A stretch of DNA of 64,000 nucleotides from Bifidobacterium saguinibicoloris. GTDB lineage: Bacteria > Actinomycetota > Actinomycetes > Actinomycetales > Bifidobacteriaceae. The notes under the pieces were generated by a model. It did not search any database, was not told the DNA's origin, and saw only the letters and a program-made list of their open reading frames with translations. Below are positions 25,936-34,752 of this stretch, piece after piece. Within the stretch, counting starts at the first letter, position 1. The number at the start of each line of letters is the position of its first letter. The translations under genes and the position numbers were made by a program. Location: assembly GCF_019331725.1 (NCBI RefSeq), contig NZ_JAHBBF010000014.1:1-64000 (forward strand). Reading direction: 5' to 3'.

Positions 25936-27275
25936 CCGTGAGCCAGGGCACCTCCGCTTCCAAGGCCGCGGCCGGATCCCCCTACGCCCGGCTGTTCCGC
26001 ATCCCCGGCGCCAAGGCGTTCTGCGTCTCCGGCGCCGTGGCCAGGCTCCCGATCTCCATGATGAGCCTGGGCATCGTGCTCGCCCTCAACCACCTGTACG
26101 ACAACTGGACGATAGCGGGCACCATGAGCGCCACCTACGTGTTCGCCCTGTCCTGCGTCACGCCGTTCTACGCGCGGCTGTTCGACCGGTTCGGCCAGCG
26201 GCGCGTCGGCAGGACAGCGCTCGCCGTGCAGGTCGCGGCCATGCTCACGTTCGCGTTCGCCGCGCTGTTCCGTGTGCCGATCCCGCTGCTGTTCGCGCTC
26301 GCCATCGTGATGGGGTTGACGCAGTTCTCGTTCGGCGCGCTCGTGCGCACCCGATGGGCGTACGCGTTGCGCGGCGTCGCCGACGGCGAATCATTGCTCA
26401 ACACCGCGTACGCGATGGAGGCGGCGATCGACGAGGTCGTGTTCATCCTCGGCCCCATCCTCGCCGCATGGCTCGCCACGTCCGTGCATCCCGTCAGCCA
26501 GCTGTTCGTCCCGACCGTCGCCTGTGGTGTGGGAGGCGCGGTCTTCTTCGCGCTCAAATCCACGCAGCCGCCCGCCATGGTCGAATCCGTAGAGGTCCGG
26601 CCGGCCGCGACGGAGCCCGGCGGCGCGAAGGATGGGAAGACTGCGGCCGGGGACGGGAACGCCGACCGGCTGAGCCTCGGGACGCTGCGCCGGCAGGGCG
26701 CGAAGCCGAGGAGCGTGCTGCTCTACGGCGGCGTGCTGCCCCTGCTCATCGTGTTCGTGGTGTTCAACATGAGCTTCACCGCGTTCGACGTGTCGATCAC
26801 CGCATCCATCAAATCCATGGGGCTGGAACGGTTCCTCGGTCTCCAGCTCGCCATGTTCGCGGTCGGTTCGTGCGCCGGCGCCATGGTGTTCGGCTCACGC
26901 CGGCCCAAGGGCTCGCACTGGCGCCACATGGTGATGTTCCTGTGCCTGCTGACTGTCGGCTACATGGGATTCCGCCTCGTCATGGACAACCTCGTCCTGC
27001 TGGGCCTGGTGGAGGTGCTGTCCGGCCTCGTCGTCTCGCCGCTGTTCACCACCGGCAACCTCATCGTCAAGGACCTCGTGCCTCCGGAAAGTCTCACCGA
27101 GGGGCTGAGTTGGGTGACCACCGCCGGCACCGTCGGCACGTCGATCGGCTCGTCCGCGGCGGGCGTCGTGCTCGACGCGTCCGGACCGCACGTCGGCATG
27201 TTCCTGCCCGCCCTCTTCACCGCCTGCGCGGTTCCACTCGCCTTGCTCGGGTGGGCGTTGGCGCGCAGACGGTAG
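25932..27275 (+). CDS. major facilitator superfamily transporter
   Basis: The product is 447 aa with about 12 hydrophobic helices in two halves joined by a charged central loop (about 215-250). After helix 2 there is the MFS-like turn YARLFDRFGQRRVGR, a variant of the GxLaDRxGrR motif. The sequence resembles actinobacterial drug or metabolite efflux members; the substrate cannot be told. The ATG overlaps the acetyltransferase stop (ATGA). The gene ends 27 bases from a convergent oxidoreductase gene with no strong terminator between. Confidence 0.83.
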   Translation: MTVSQGTSASKAAAGSPYARLFRIPGAKAFCVSGAVARLPISMMSLGIVLALNHLYDNWTIAGTMSATYVFALSCVTPFYARLFDRFGQRRVGRTALAVQVAAMLTFAFAALFRVPIPLLFALAIVMGLTQFSFGALVRTRWAYALRGVADGESLLNTAYAMEAAIDEVVFILGPILAAWLATSVHPVSQLFVPTVACGVGGAVFFALKSTQPPAMVESVEVRPAATEPGGAKDGKTAAGDGNADRLSLGTLRRQGAKPRSVLLYGGVLPLLIVFVVFNMSFTAFDVSITASIKSMGLERFLGLQLAMFAVGSCAGAMVFGSRRPKGSHWRHMVMFLCLLTVGYMGFRLVMDNLVLLGLVEVLSGLVVSPLFTTGNLIVKDLVPPESLTEGLSWVTTAGTVGTSIGSSAAGVVLDASGPHVGMFLPALFTACAVPLALLGWALARRR

Positions 27276-27302
27276 GGGAGCGGTCGGTCCCGTCGGTAGG
27301 GC

Positions 27303-28400
27303 CTACTCCTCGAACGGGTACTTCAATCCCCACGCGGCGCGGATCTCGTCCATCAGGGACATGATGCGCAGCGTGTCCGCGTGCGGCATCGCCGGGCATT
27401 CGGTATGCCCGTCCAGGATCGCGTTCGCGGCGGCCGCCACCTCGTACTCGTAACCGGTCAGCTGGCCGGGCACGCGGATGTGGCGCACGAGTTCGTGGTC
27501 GAGCCCGTACACGTCGATGCCCAGCGGGTTGTTGATGTTGTCGACGACCGCATAGCCCTTGTTGCCCTCGATCACGCCGGAACGGTCCGAGGCGACCGCG
27601 CGCGAGCTCGTCGCCACGGCCATGAGCCCGTCGTCGTACGTGAGGATGGTCGCGTTCGTTGCGTCGACGCCCGTGTCGTACGGTGTCATCGTCGTCTGCA
27701 TGGACGTGATCGACCGTCCGTGGTCCGCGCCGACGGCCATGTCGATGAAGTTCAGCGCGTACACGCCCACGTCGAGCAGCGCGCCGCCGGCCAGCGCCGG
27801 GTTCGTGATGCGGTCGCGGCCGTGCGGCTCGTAACTCAGGTCCGCGCGCACCATGCGGATGTCGCCCAGTTCACCCGAGGAGATAAGGTCGTTGATGATC
27901 TGCCGGCTCGGCTGGTAGCGCGTCCAGATCGCCTCGGTGACGAGCAGGCCGTCGGTCTTCCCGGCCGCGGCGAACACGTCCCTGGCCTGCTTGACGTTCG
28001 CGGTGAACGCCTTCTCCACGAGCACGTTCTTGCCGTGGCTCAGGCATAGAATCGCCTGTTCGGCGTGGAAGTTGTGCGGGGTGGCGATATAGACGAGATC
28101 CACCAGCGGGTCCTCCACCAGCTCCTCATACGAGCCGTACGCCTTGTCGAACCCGTATTTGGCACGGAACGCCTCGGCGCGGTCGAAGTCGCGCGCCGCC
28201 ACCGCGTACGGGTGGATCAGATGCGAGTACCGTGTGGAGGGTGAGGCCATCGCGACCAGCGTCTTCGCCATCGTGTTGGCGATCGACCCGGCGCCCAGAA
28301 TCGCGACGTTCACCGTATCCTCGCCGGTCTGTTCGAGTTCGTATCGTGCGCCGTTCAGCCTGCCGTACGGTCTGTATTGCGCCTGCGGTTCCGTCGTCAT
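27303..28400 (-). CDS. Gfo/Idh/MocA-family oxidoreductase
   Basis: The product is 365 aa. An N-terminal Rossmann fold has VAILGAGSIANTMAKTL (near 32-48) for NAD(P) binding. The second motif reads NVLVEKAFTANVKQA, with EKA where EKP is usual, and the C-terminal alpha/beta domain follows (DVGVYALNFIDMAVG, FAHRYD-like region absent). This pattern resembles dihydrodiol/sugar dehydrogenase-type members that oxidise or reduce sugar-like substrates; the substrate is unknown. The ATG at 28400 follows AAGGAGG by 8 nt; 13 extra in-frame codons upstream lack support. It is divergent from the aminotransferase gene, 135 bases away. Confidence 0.85.
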   Translation of the reverse strand: MTTEPQAQYRPYGRLNGARYELEQTGEDTVNVAILGAGSIANTMAKTLVAMASPSTRYSHLIHPYAVAARDFDRAEAFRAKYGFDKAYGSYEELVEDPLVDLVYIATPHNFHAEQAILCLSHGKNVLVEKAFTANVKQARDVFAAAGKTDGLLVTEAIWTRYQPSRQIINDLISSGELGDIRMVRADLSYEPHGRDRITNPALAGGALLDVGVYALNFIDMAVGADHGRSITSMQTTMTPYDTGVDATNATILTYDDGLMAVATSSRAVASDRSGVIEGNKGYAVVDNINNPLGIDVYGLDHELVRHIRVPGQLTGYEYEVAAAANAILDGHTECPAMPHADTLRIMSLMDEIRAAWGLKYPFEE

Positions 28401-28535
28401 CGTTCGTTCCTCCTTGAATGTCCGTGAAGGTCGTTCCACCGCCGATTCTACCGTCCGACGACGCTTGCGCGCCGTCCGTCAGGTACGCCTCCGGCATGCG
28501 GTCCGCTGTCGGGCCGTGCCGATACAACGGGCGGT

Positions 28536-29816
28536 ATGACCAGTGGTGAAGCAACGCAGCCCGGAACGGCGGACGACGTCCGTTCCGCGACCGATCCGAC
28601 CGATTCGAACGCGGCGACGTCGGCCGCCCCGACGCCCGTCATGTCGCGCCGCGCCCGCGAGGCGCAGCCCTTCCGCGCCATGGTGTTCGGCGCGAAGGCC
28701 GACGAGATGATTGCGGACGGCATCGACGTCGTCAAACTCTCCCTCGGCGAACCCGATTTCGGCGCCCCGCCGGCCGTGCGCGACGCCATGCGCGAGCAGT
28801 ACGACGGGCGTGCGCTGCCCTACACGGCGGCCATGGGGCTGCCGGAACTGCGCCGTGCGATCGCCGACTTCTACCGTGAACGCCACGACCTCGACATCGA
28901 CCCGAAGCGCATCGTCATCACCTCCGGCGGATCGGCGGCGCTCCTGCTCGCCACCGCGCTGACCGTCGACCCGGGCGACGAGGTCATCATCGCCGACCCC
29001 TCCTACCCGTGCAACCGGGAGCTCGTCAACAGCTTCGAAGGCAAGGTCGTCGACGTGCCCACCAGCGCCGCCACCCGCTTCCACCTGAATCGCGACCTCG
29101 TCGCCGCGCATTGGACGGACCGCACCAAGGCCGTGATGATCACGTCCCCGTCCAATCCGACCGGCACCACCATCGACTTCGACGTCTTGCGCGAGGTCAC
29201 CGCCTACGCGCGCGACCACGGCGCCTGGCGCAACGTCGACGAGACCTACCTTGACCTCGCGGACCATGAGAACGGGGTCGCCGTCCGGTCGGTGCTCGCC
29301 TGCGACGACGGCGCCATCGTCTGCAACAGCTTCTCCAAGTTCTTCGGCATGACCGGATGGCGGCTCGGCTGGGCCATCGTCCCCGACGACCCGGCCGTGC
29401 TGGCGGCCGTGGACGACCTCGCCACCAACTACTATCTGTGCGCCCACACGCCCACCCAGCACGCGGCCCTCGCCTGCTTCACGCCCGAAAGCCTCGCCGT
29501 ATGCGAACGACGCCGGCAGGAGCTGCTCGCGCGCCGTCGCATCGTCATCGACGGGCTCGCCCGCATCGGTCTCCCCGTCGAAGTGGAACCCAACGGCGCG
29601 TTCTACGCGTACTTCGACATCTCGTCCACAGGACTCGACGCGTGGACGTTCTGCGAACGTGCGCTCGACGAGGCGCATGTGGCGCTGACCCCGGGACGCG
29701 ACTTCGGCGCAGCCACCGCCGACACGCACGTGCGTCTGAGCTATGCGGCATCGCGCGAGGCGCTCGCCGAGGGCCTGGACCGCCTGGGCACATGGCTGCC
29801 CACGCTGCGCGTCTGA
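28536..29816 (+). CDS. pyridoxal-phosphate aminotransferase class I/II (AspC/AAT-like)
   Basis: The product is 426 aa. It shows the fold-type I aminotransferase pattern: GEPDFGAPPAV near 72, TSGGSAALLLA, SPSNPTGTTID, and the PLP lysine in NSFSKFFGMTGWRLGW, followed by the phosphate-binding Arg. The C-terminal Arg that binds the substrate carboxylate is in HVRLSYAAS. An aspartate, alanine or aromatic aminotransferase role in amino-acid metabolism is likely. The first 35 residues are Thr/Ala-rich and poorly conserved in look, so an internal ATG at 28641 (MSRRAREAQPF) is an alternative start. Before 28536 there is no ribosome site, but TACAAC lies 7 nt upstream, which would fit a leaderless mRNA. 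Confidence 0.88.
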   Translation: MTSGEATQPGTADDVRSATDPTDSNAATSAAPTPVMSRRAREAQPFRAMVFGAKADEMIADGIDVVKLSLGEPDFGAPPAVRDAMREQYDGRALPYTAAMGLPELRRAIADFYRERHDLDIDPKRIVITSGGSAALLLATALTVDPGDEVIIADPSYPCNRELVNSFEGKVVDVPTSAATRFHLNRDLVAAHWTDRTKAVMITSPSNPTGTTIDFDVLREVTAYARDHGAWRNVDETYLDLADHENGVAVRSVLACDDGAIVCNSFSKFFGMTGWRLGWAIVPDDPAVLAAVDDLATNYYLCAHTPTQHAALACFTPESLAVCERRRQELLARRRIVIDGLARIGLPVEVEPNGAFYAYFDISSTGLDAWTFCERALDEAHVALTPGRDFGAATADTHVRLSYAASREALAEGLDRLGTWLPTLRV

Positions 29817-29916
29817 CGCGGCGCGTGGTGGCATCCGACACGACGGCAACGCGGCGAACGACGGCATCGCAACACACAACAAAGCACACAACACGAAGGA
29901 CTGCAAGGAATCCAGC

Positions 29917-30885
29917 ATGGTCAACCTGCGCTCGCACACCACCCGACTCGGCGTGCTCGACATCGGCTCGAACACCATCCACATGCTCATCGTCGACGCC
30001 GCGCCCGGCGCGCGTCCCGACCCGGAGGCCAGCACGAAGACCACCGTGCGCCTCATGAAATACCTCAAGGACGACGGATCCATCAGGAAGGCCGGCATCG
30101 AGGCGATCCTCGCCGCGGTGGACGACGGCATGAAGCTCGCCGAGGAATACCAGATCACGCAGCTGCTCGCCATGGCCACCAGCGCCATCCGCGAGGCCCC
30201 CAACGGCAACAAGGTGCTGCACAAGATCGAGGAGCATATCGGGCAGTCCGTCACCGTGCTGTCCGGCACCGACGAGGCCAGGCTCACGTTCCTCGCCGCG
30301 CGGCGCTGGTACGGCTGGGACGCGGGCCGTCTGCTCGTGCTCGACATCGGCGGCGGCTCGCTCGAGGTGGCGATGGGCTCCGACGAGGAACCGACCGTGG
30401 CCTTGTCCGTGCCGGCCGGCGCCGGCCGCGTCACCACCGAGTTCCTGCCCTCCGGCGTGGCCACGTCCGAGGAGCTGGACGACGTGCGCAAGGAAGTGCG
30501 ACGCATCCTCGAACCGATGGTGGACGCGTTCCCGAAATCCAAGCATCCGAACCATGCGGTCGGCACGTCCAAGACGTTCCGTTCGCTCGCGCGTCTCGCC
30601 GGCGCCGTGCTGCGCCAGCCGGGACGCGAGGACACGATGGTCATGACGCGCGAGCAGCTGGAGGACTGGCTGCCCCGCCTCGCCGCCATCGCCCCCGAAC
30701 AGCGTGTGGCGTTGCCGGGCATCACCCCGGAGCGCACCATGCAGATCGTGGGCGGCGGCGTGGTGGCCGATGAGATCATGAAGGCGCTCGACATCGAGGA
30801 GATCGAGATCTGCCCGTGGGCGTTGCGTGAAGGCGCCATCCTGCGTTGGCTCGACCAGTTCGGACGCACGCGCCTCGGTTTCTGA
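29917..30885 (+). CDS. Ppx/GppA family phosphatase
   Basis: The product is 322 aa. It has the actin-like ATPase phosphate loops of exopolyphosphatase and (p)ppGpp phosphohydrolase: LGVLDIGSNTIHMLI near 12-26, ATSAIREAPNG, LVLDIGGGSLEVAMG and VGTSKTFRSLARL, ending with VGGGVVADEIM. It should hydrolyse polyphosphate or pppGpp in the cytoplasm. It is short, lacking the extra C-terminal domain of E. coli Ppx, which is common in actinobacterial Ppx1-type proteins. AAGGAA lies 6 nt before the chosen ATG. The gene follows the aminotransferase by 100 bases and may be co-transcribed. Confidence 0.9.
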   Translation: MVNLRSHTTRLGVLDIGSNTIHMLIVDAAPGARPDPEASTKTTVRLMKYLKDDGSIRKAGIEAILAAVDDGMKLAEEYQITQLLAMATSAIREAPNGNKVLHKIEEHIGQSVTVLSGTDEARLTFLAARRWYGWDAGRLLVLDIGGGSLEVAMGSDEEPTVALSVPAGAGRVTTEFLPSGVATSEELDDVRKEVRRILEPMVDAFPKSKHPNHAVGTSKTFRSLARLAGAVLRQPGREDTMVMTREQLEDWLPRLAAIAPEQRVALPGITPERTMQIVGGGVVADEIMKALDIEEIEICPWALREGAILRWLDQFGRTRLGF

Positions 30886-30966
30886 GAAAAGGGCGAGGCG
30901 TCGTCCCGCCGCTTCCCGTCCGCATATCCCCCCGAACGGGTGCCGGAACGGTATCATCGTGACCTA

Positions 30967-31010
30967 AGGCCCGCCGTCCGCCGCATACGAGGCGATGGAC
31001 GGCGACCGGC
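30967..31010 (+). promoter_or_regulatory. stem-loop in the 5' leader of the SPFH gene
   Basis: CGCCGTCC (30972-30979) pairs with GGACGGCG (30997-31004), and outer GGCC arms extend the stem across a small bulge. It lies 55 bases before the start codon and downstream of a TATCAT that could be a -10 (30952-30957). It may be a leader hairpin; no known riboswitch pattern is recognised. Confidence 0.35.
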
Positions 31011-31065
31011 CGAAAGCCATCGCGGCAGCGGTGCCGCGGGACGATGAAGAAAGGGAGCCCCGTCC

Positions 31066-32607
31066 ATGTTCGATCTGTTCAATCTCAGCCCGTTGTGGCT
31101 CATCATCCCCGTGGTGGTGATAGCCGTCATCCTGCTGGCCGTGGGCTGCTACACGGTGGCGCCCACCGACCGCGTGCTCGTCATCACCGGCCCGGGCGGC
31201 CGTCGTTTCGTCATCGGACGCGCCGCGATCATCATCCCGTTCCTCTACCGTCGTGACTGGCTGTCCCTCGGCGTGGTCCAGTCGGAGCTCCACACGGACA
31301 CGCCCATCCCCACGAAGGACGCCATCCTCATCGACGTGAGCGCCGTCGCGAACTTCCAGATAGGCGTCGAGAAATTCACCGGACATGACGGCGTCGAGCG
31401 TGACCCGCTGGAGATCGCCGCACGCAACTATCTCAACCAGGACAAGAAGCGTATGATGGCCGACGTCACGCAGGTCCTGCTCGGCAAGATGCGCGAGGCC
31501 ATCGGCAAGACCGAACTGCGCACGCTCATGGAGAACCGCGACGAGTTCTCCGAGACCGTGGCGAGTGCGGCCCGGGCCGACATGGAGGCCCTGGGCCTTG
31601 AGCTCGTCACGTTCAACGTGCAGGACTTCGCCGACGGTCAGGGCGTCATCCGCGACATGGGCGCCGACATGGCCGCCCAGATCAGCCGGGACGCGCAGCT
31701 CGCGCGCATCGCCGCCGACCAGCAGGTGGCCGAACGCCAGAACCAGCTCGACCTGAAGCAGGCGGAGCTCAAGACCACCGCCGACAACGCCAAGGCGAAG
31801 GCGGACATGGTCTACGAGATCACCAAGGCGGAACGCACCAAGGAACTCAACGTCGCGCAGCAGGACGCCGAGATCGCCGCCGAGGAGCGCCGCATCGAAC
31901 TGGCCGACCGTCAGGCCGCCGTCAAGGAGAAGGAGCTCAACGCCACGGTGCGCAAGCAGGCCGAGGCCGACCGCTACGCCGCCGAGCAGAAGGCCGACGC
32001 CCAGCTGTACACCACGCAGAAGAACGCCGAGGCCGACCTGTACCGTCAGCGTCAGGAGGCCGAGGCCGTCAAGGCGACCGCCGACGCCGAGGCGCAGGCC
32101 ACACGCGTCAAGGGCGAGGCCGAAGGCGCCGCCCTCAAGGCCAAGGGCGAGGGCGAGGCCGCCGGCATCGAGGCGCAGGGCCACGCGTACAACGCGATGA
32201 ACAACCAGCTCATCATCGCCCAGCAGTACATCCAGATCATGCCGGAGATCGCACGGGCCATCGCCGAGCCGCTCGCGAAGGTCGATTCGATCACGATGTA
32301 CGGCGACGGCAACACCACCAGGCTCGTCGGCGACACCACCAACGCGCTGAGCCAGATCAGCGAGGGGCTGTCGAACAGCATCGGCCTCGACCTGAAGACT
32401 CTCGTCAACGGCGCGCTGGGCGGGCACATGGCCGGCAAGGCGATGGCGGATGGGCTGAAGTCCGGCGGCTCCGTCGACGCCGAGACACGACGCGAAGGGC
32501 GGCCTCCCCGTGCGGGGAGGCCGCCCCTCGCGTTTCCGCCGCGCTCCGGTCAGATGGCGTACAGGGCCGGCTTCTCGTTGAGCTCGACCTTGATGCGTCC
32601 GCCGTGA
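31066..32607 (+). CDS. SPFH/flotillin-like membrane protein with an odd C-terminal extension
   Basis: The product as it reads is 513 aa. One membrane helix (about 8-30) is followed by a PHB/SPFH domain (about 30-200) and a long Ala/Glu/Lys-rich coiled coil (about 205-380) with repeated EAEA-type heptads. A conserved-looking tail ends at GLKSGGSVDAE. This is the flotillin architecture, a scaffold of membrane microdomains. The reading frame then continues about 35 codons through a strong 13-bp terminator hairpin and 58 bases into the end of the convergent gene, so the last stretch (from about residue 478) is probably the result of a lost stop codon. GAAAGGGAG precedes the ATG. The start and fold are sure; the true C-terminus is not. 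Confidence 0.87.
   Translation: MFDLFNLSPLWLIIPVVVIAVILLAVGCYTVAPTDRVLVITGPGGRRFVIGRAAIIIPFLYRRDWLSLGVVQSELHTDTPIPTKDAILIDVSAVANFQIGVEKFTGHDGVERDPLEIAARNYLNQDKKRMMADVTQVLLGKMREAIGKTELRTLMENRDEFSETVASAARADMEALGLELVTFNVQDFADGQGVIRDMGADMAAQISRDAQLARIAADQQVAERQNQLDLKQAELKTTADNAKAKADMVYEITKAERTKELNVAQQDAEIAAEERRIELADRQAAVKEKELNATVRKQAEADRYAAEQKADAQLYTTQKNAEADLYRQRQEAEAVKATADAEAQATRVKGEAEGAALKAKGEGEAAGIEAQGHAYNAMNNQLIIAQQYIQIMPEIARAIAEPLAKVDSITMYGDGNTTRLVGDTTNALSQISEGLSNSIGLDLKTLVNGALGGHMAGKAMADGLKSGGSVDAETRREGRPPRAGRPPLAFPPRSGQMAYRAGFSLSSTLMRPP
32497..32526. terminator. strong hairpin between convergent SPFH and dehydrogenase genes
   Basis: GGGCGGCCTCCCC (32497-32509) pairs perfectly with GGGGAGGCCGCCC (32514-32526) around a 4-nt loop. 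It has no T-run, as is common in high-GC genomes. Oddly, it lies inside the SPFH reading frame. Confidence 0.7.
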
Positions 32608-33578
32608 TGCAGGCTTTCAAGCGCCGCGTCCGCCGCTACGTTCGCCACGTAGCCGTCCCACGCGGTGGCCTCGACGCCGCCCGGCTGGCGGTCGGCCTCG
32701 ATGTTGGCGAAGAACCGGTCGAACTCCCGGTCGTACGCCTCGGTGAAGCGGTCGAACCACGCGGACGAGATCGCATGGCTGATCTGCCCGGCGCGACGCA
32801 CCTCCGGGGTGGCGACGTCCGGCAGGGAGATGATGCCGGATTCACCCACCAGACGGCACTGGATGTCGTAGCCGTACTGGCAGTTGACGTTCGCCTCCGC
32901 GGTGGCCAGCGCGCCGCCCGCGAACTCGACGACCGCGAGCTGCGGTTCGCGCAGGGACTCGCCGTTCGGGTTGAGCGAGTTCATCCTCGCGAACTTCATC
33001 TCGATGGCGGTGAAGTCGTCGTCGAACATGTAGTGGAGCATGTCGAAGTTGTGGATCAGCGTGTCGTTGATGACGTTGTCGGTCCCGTAGTAGCTGGTGG
33101 ACGCCTGCGCGTTGTAGTGGCGCATGCCGGCCATGAGAAGCGTGCCGATGCCGCCGTCCGCGGTGAATTTCTTCATCGCGTCGTAGCCGGGGTCGAAACG
33201 CCAGTTGAAGCCCACCTGCACGGTGCGGCGTCCCTTGGTCACCTCGGCCTGGACGACCTTCCAGCTGTCGGCGCCGTCGATGGTCATCGGCTTCTCGGTG
33301 AAGGTCGGTTTGCCGGCGTCGATGGCCTGCAGCAGCGGCTCGAGATGGACGTCGTTGCGGCTGGCGATGACGACCGCGTCGACGTTCGGGTCGGCGATGA
33401 GCGCTTCGGCCGAATCGTAGATCGTCGCGTCGAGCCGGTTGTCGTCGATGGCCTTGCGCGCGTTCTCGACGACGGTGTCGTACACGCCGACGACCTGCGC
33501 GCCGGCGCAGCGTTCGGTGATGCGCCTGACGTGGTCGCGTCCCATGGCGCCGCAGCCGATGAATCCGACATTGATCAT
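32550..33578 (-). CDS. inositol 2-dehydrogenase-like Gfo/Idh/MocA oxidoreductase
   Basis: The product is 342 aa. The Rossmann motif NVGFIGCGAMGRDH opens the protein, TEKPM gives the catalytic EKP motif (near residue 97) and DTLIHNFDMLHYMF carries the Asp/His pair characteristic of inositol dehydrogenases. The C-terminal part has AEANVNCQYGYDIQCRLVGE. It most likely oxidises myo-inositol or a related sugar with NAD. The ATG at 33578 follows AAAGGAAG. It is the last gene of the AraC regulator, GRP transporter and dehydrogenase series on the minus strand, separated from the transporter by 121 bases with short repeated CGTGTGTTT motifs and no gene. The substrate is a family-level inference. Confidence 0.85.
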   Translation of the reverse strand: MINVGFIGCGAMGRDHVRRITERCAGAQVVGVYDTVVENARKAIDDNRLDATIYDSAEALIADPNVDAVVIASRNDVHLEPLLQAIDAGKPTFTEKPMTIDGADSWKVVQAEVTKGRRTVQVGFNWRFDPGYDAMKKFTADGGIGTLLMAGMRHYNAQASTSYYGTDNVINDTLIHNFDMLHYMFDDDFTAIEMKFARMNSLNPNGESLREPQLAVVEFAGGALATAEANVNCQYGYDIQCRLVGESGIISLPDVATPEVRRAGQISHAISSAWFDRFTEAYDREFDRFFANIEADRQPGGVEATAWDGYVANVAADAALESLHHGGRIKVELNEKPALYAI

Positions 33579-33699
33579 GGTGATACTTCCTTTCGTATCG
33601 GCTTCCGTATCGGGAAAACCTCGTTGTTCCGTGTGTTTCGTGTGTCGTTTCGTGTGTTTCCGATGCGTGATGCGGCGTACGTTCCGTACGTGCCGCACG

Positions 33700-34587
33700 T
33701 CATGCCTTCGTGATGCCGATGAGCACGCCGCCGATGGCCACGAGCACCATGCCGGCGATGACGAACGCCATCTCCTTGCGCGTCTTCTTCTCCTTGAGGA
33801 TGAACAGGCCGCCGAGCGTGGCGAAGATGACGTTCATCTGGCTCAGCGTCCAGCCGACCGCGAGACCGTTGATCTGGTTCGACAGCAGCATGGTGAGGTT
33901 GGCGGTGGCGAACAGCACGCCGGTCGACATGTTCGCCCAGCTCTTCGTACCGAACACGCCGATCTGCGGGTCGGTGGACTGTCCGCCGGTGGTGATGAAC
34001 GCGATGACGATGGTCGCCGCGAGCATGAACGCCGCCTGCGGGAACAGCAGGTCGAGCGCGTCGACCGAGAAGAACTTGCCGGCCGCCGCGTACGCCACGT
34101 ACAGCAGGGAGGAGATGAACGTGATGATGACGCCGAGCACGATGTTCGACGGGCCGTCGCCACGCTCCTTCTTCTCCTGGTAGGCGGTGAACGCGACACC
34201 CACGATGATGAGCACCAGCGCGGCGACGCCCAGCACGATCTGTTCGGTGGTGGTCCACTCATGGAAGAAGAACGCGCCGAGCAGCGTCGTCATCGTCAGC
34301 TGCATGCCGGTGGACAGCGGCATGGCGCGTGCGACGCCCAGATAGTCGAAGCTCCTGATCTGGAGGATCTGGGCGATCGCCCAGGGGATGCCGTTGATGG
34401 CCGCCGCGGCGATCAGTGTCCATGACCAGCTGACCGGATGGACGAGGAGCACGACCACGCCGAACACGAACGTGGTGAGCGTCATGCCCATCTGCTTGTT
34501 GGCGGTGGTTCCGCCGACCTTCTGCATGACGACGCCTTGGAATCCCCATCCGAGCGCGGGGACGAGGCCGAGAAGAATAGGCCACAT
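33700..34587 (-). CDS. GRP-family (GlcU/RbsU-like) sugar transporter
   Basis: The product is 295 aa and almost entirely hydrophobic, with about 10 membrane helices. The first reads WPILLGLVPALGWGFQGVV, typical of the glucose/ribose porter family in the drug/metabolite superfamily. The Gly-rich helix YLGVARAMPLSTGMQLTM matches the conserved GxxxxxPxSTGxQL region. It should import a sugar or polyol by proton symport. The ATG at 34587 has GGAGGT 7 nt upstream. Genes on either side suggest its cargo is the substrate of the inositol dehydrogenase-like enzyme. A 16-bp palindrome in its leader marks a probable operator. Confidence 0.87.
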   Translation of the reverse strand: MWPILLGLVPALGWGFQGVVMQKVGGTTANKQMGMTLTTFVFGVVVLLVHPVSWSWTLIAAAAINGIPWAIAQILQIRSFDYLGVARAMPLSTGMQLTMTTLLGAFFFHEWTTTEQIVLGVAALVLIIVGVAFTAYQEKKERGDGPSNIVLGVIITFISSLLYVAYAAAGKFFSVDALDLLFPQAAFMLAATIVIAFITTGGQSTDPQIGVFGTKSWANMSTGVLFATANLTMLLSNQINGLAVGWTLSQMNVIFATLGGLFILKEKKTRKEMAFVIAGMVLVAIGGVLIGITKA

Positions 34588-34607
34588 GGTTCTTACCTCC
34601 GTTGGTA

Positions 34608-34623
34608 AATCCACTGGTGGATT
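34608..34623. promoter_or_regulatory. operator-like palindrome in the leader of the sugar transporter gene
   Basis: AATCCACTGGTGGATT has perfect 7-bp arms around TG and lies just upstream of the ribosome site of the GRP transporter gene. Farther upstream CATGTGAACGTGAACATG (34646-34663) holds two GTGAAC direct repeats within CATGT/ACATG arms. The nearby AraC-type regulator or an unlinked LacI/ROK protein could bind here. Confidence 0.5.
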
Positions 34624-34752
34624 GCGTGACAACCGCTAGCCTATTCATGTGAACGTGAACATGGCGTCGCCCGGCCGGGTGGTTCGCGCCAACATACCGG
34701 ACAATCGCGCCAACCATGACGTTCGGCCCGCCGGGTGGGCGTGCTTCGGCGG

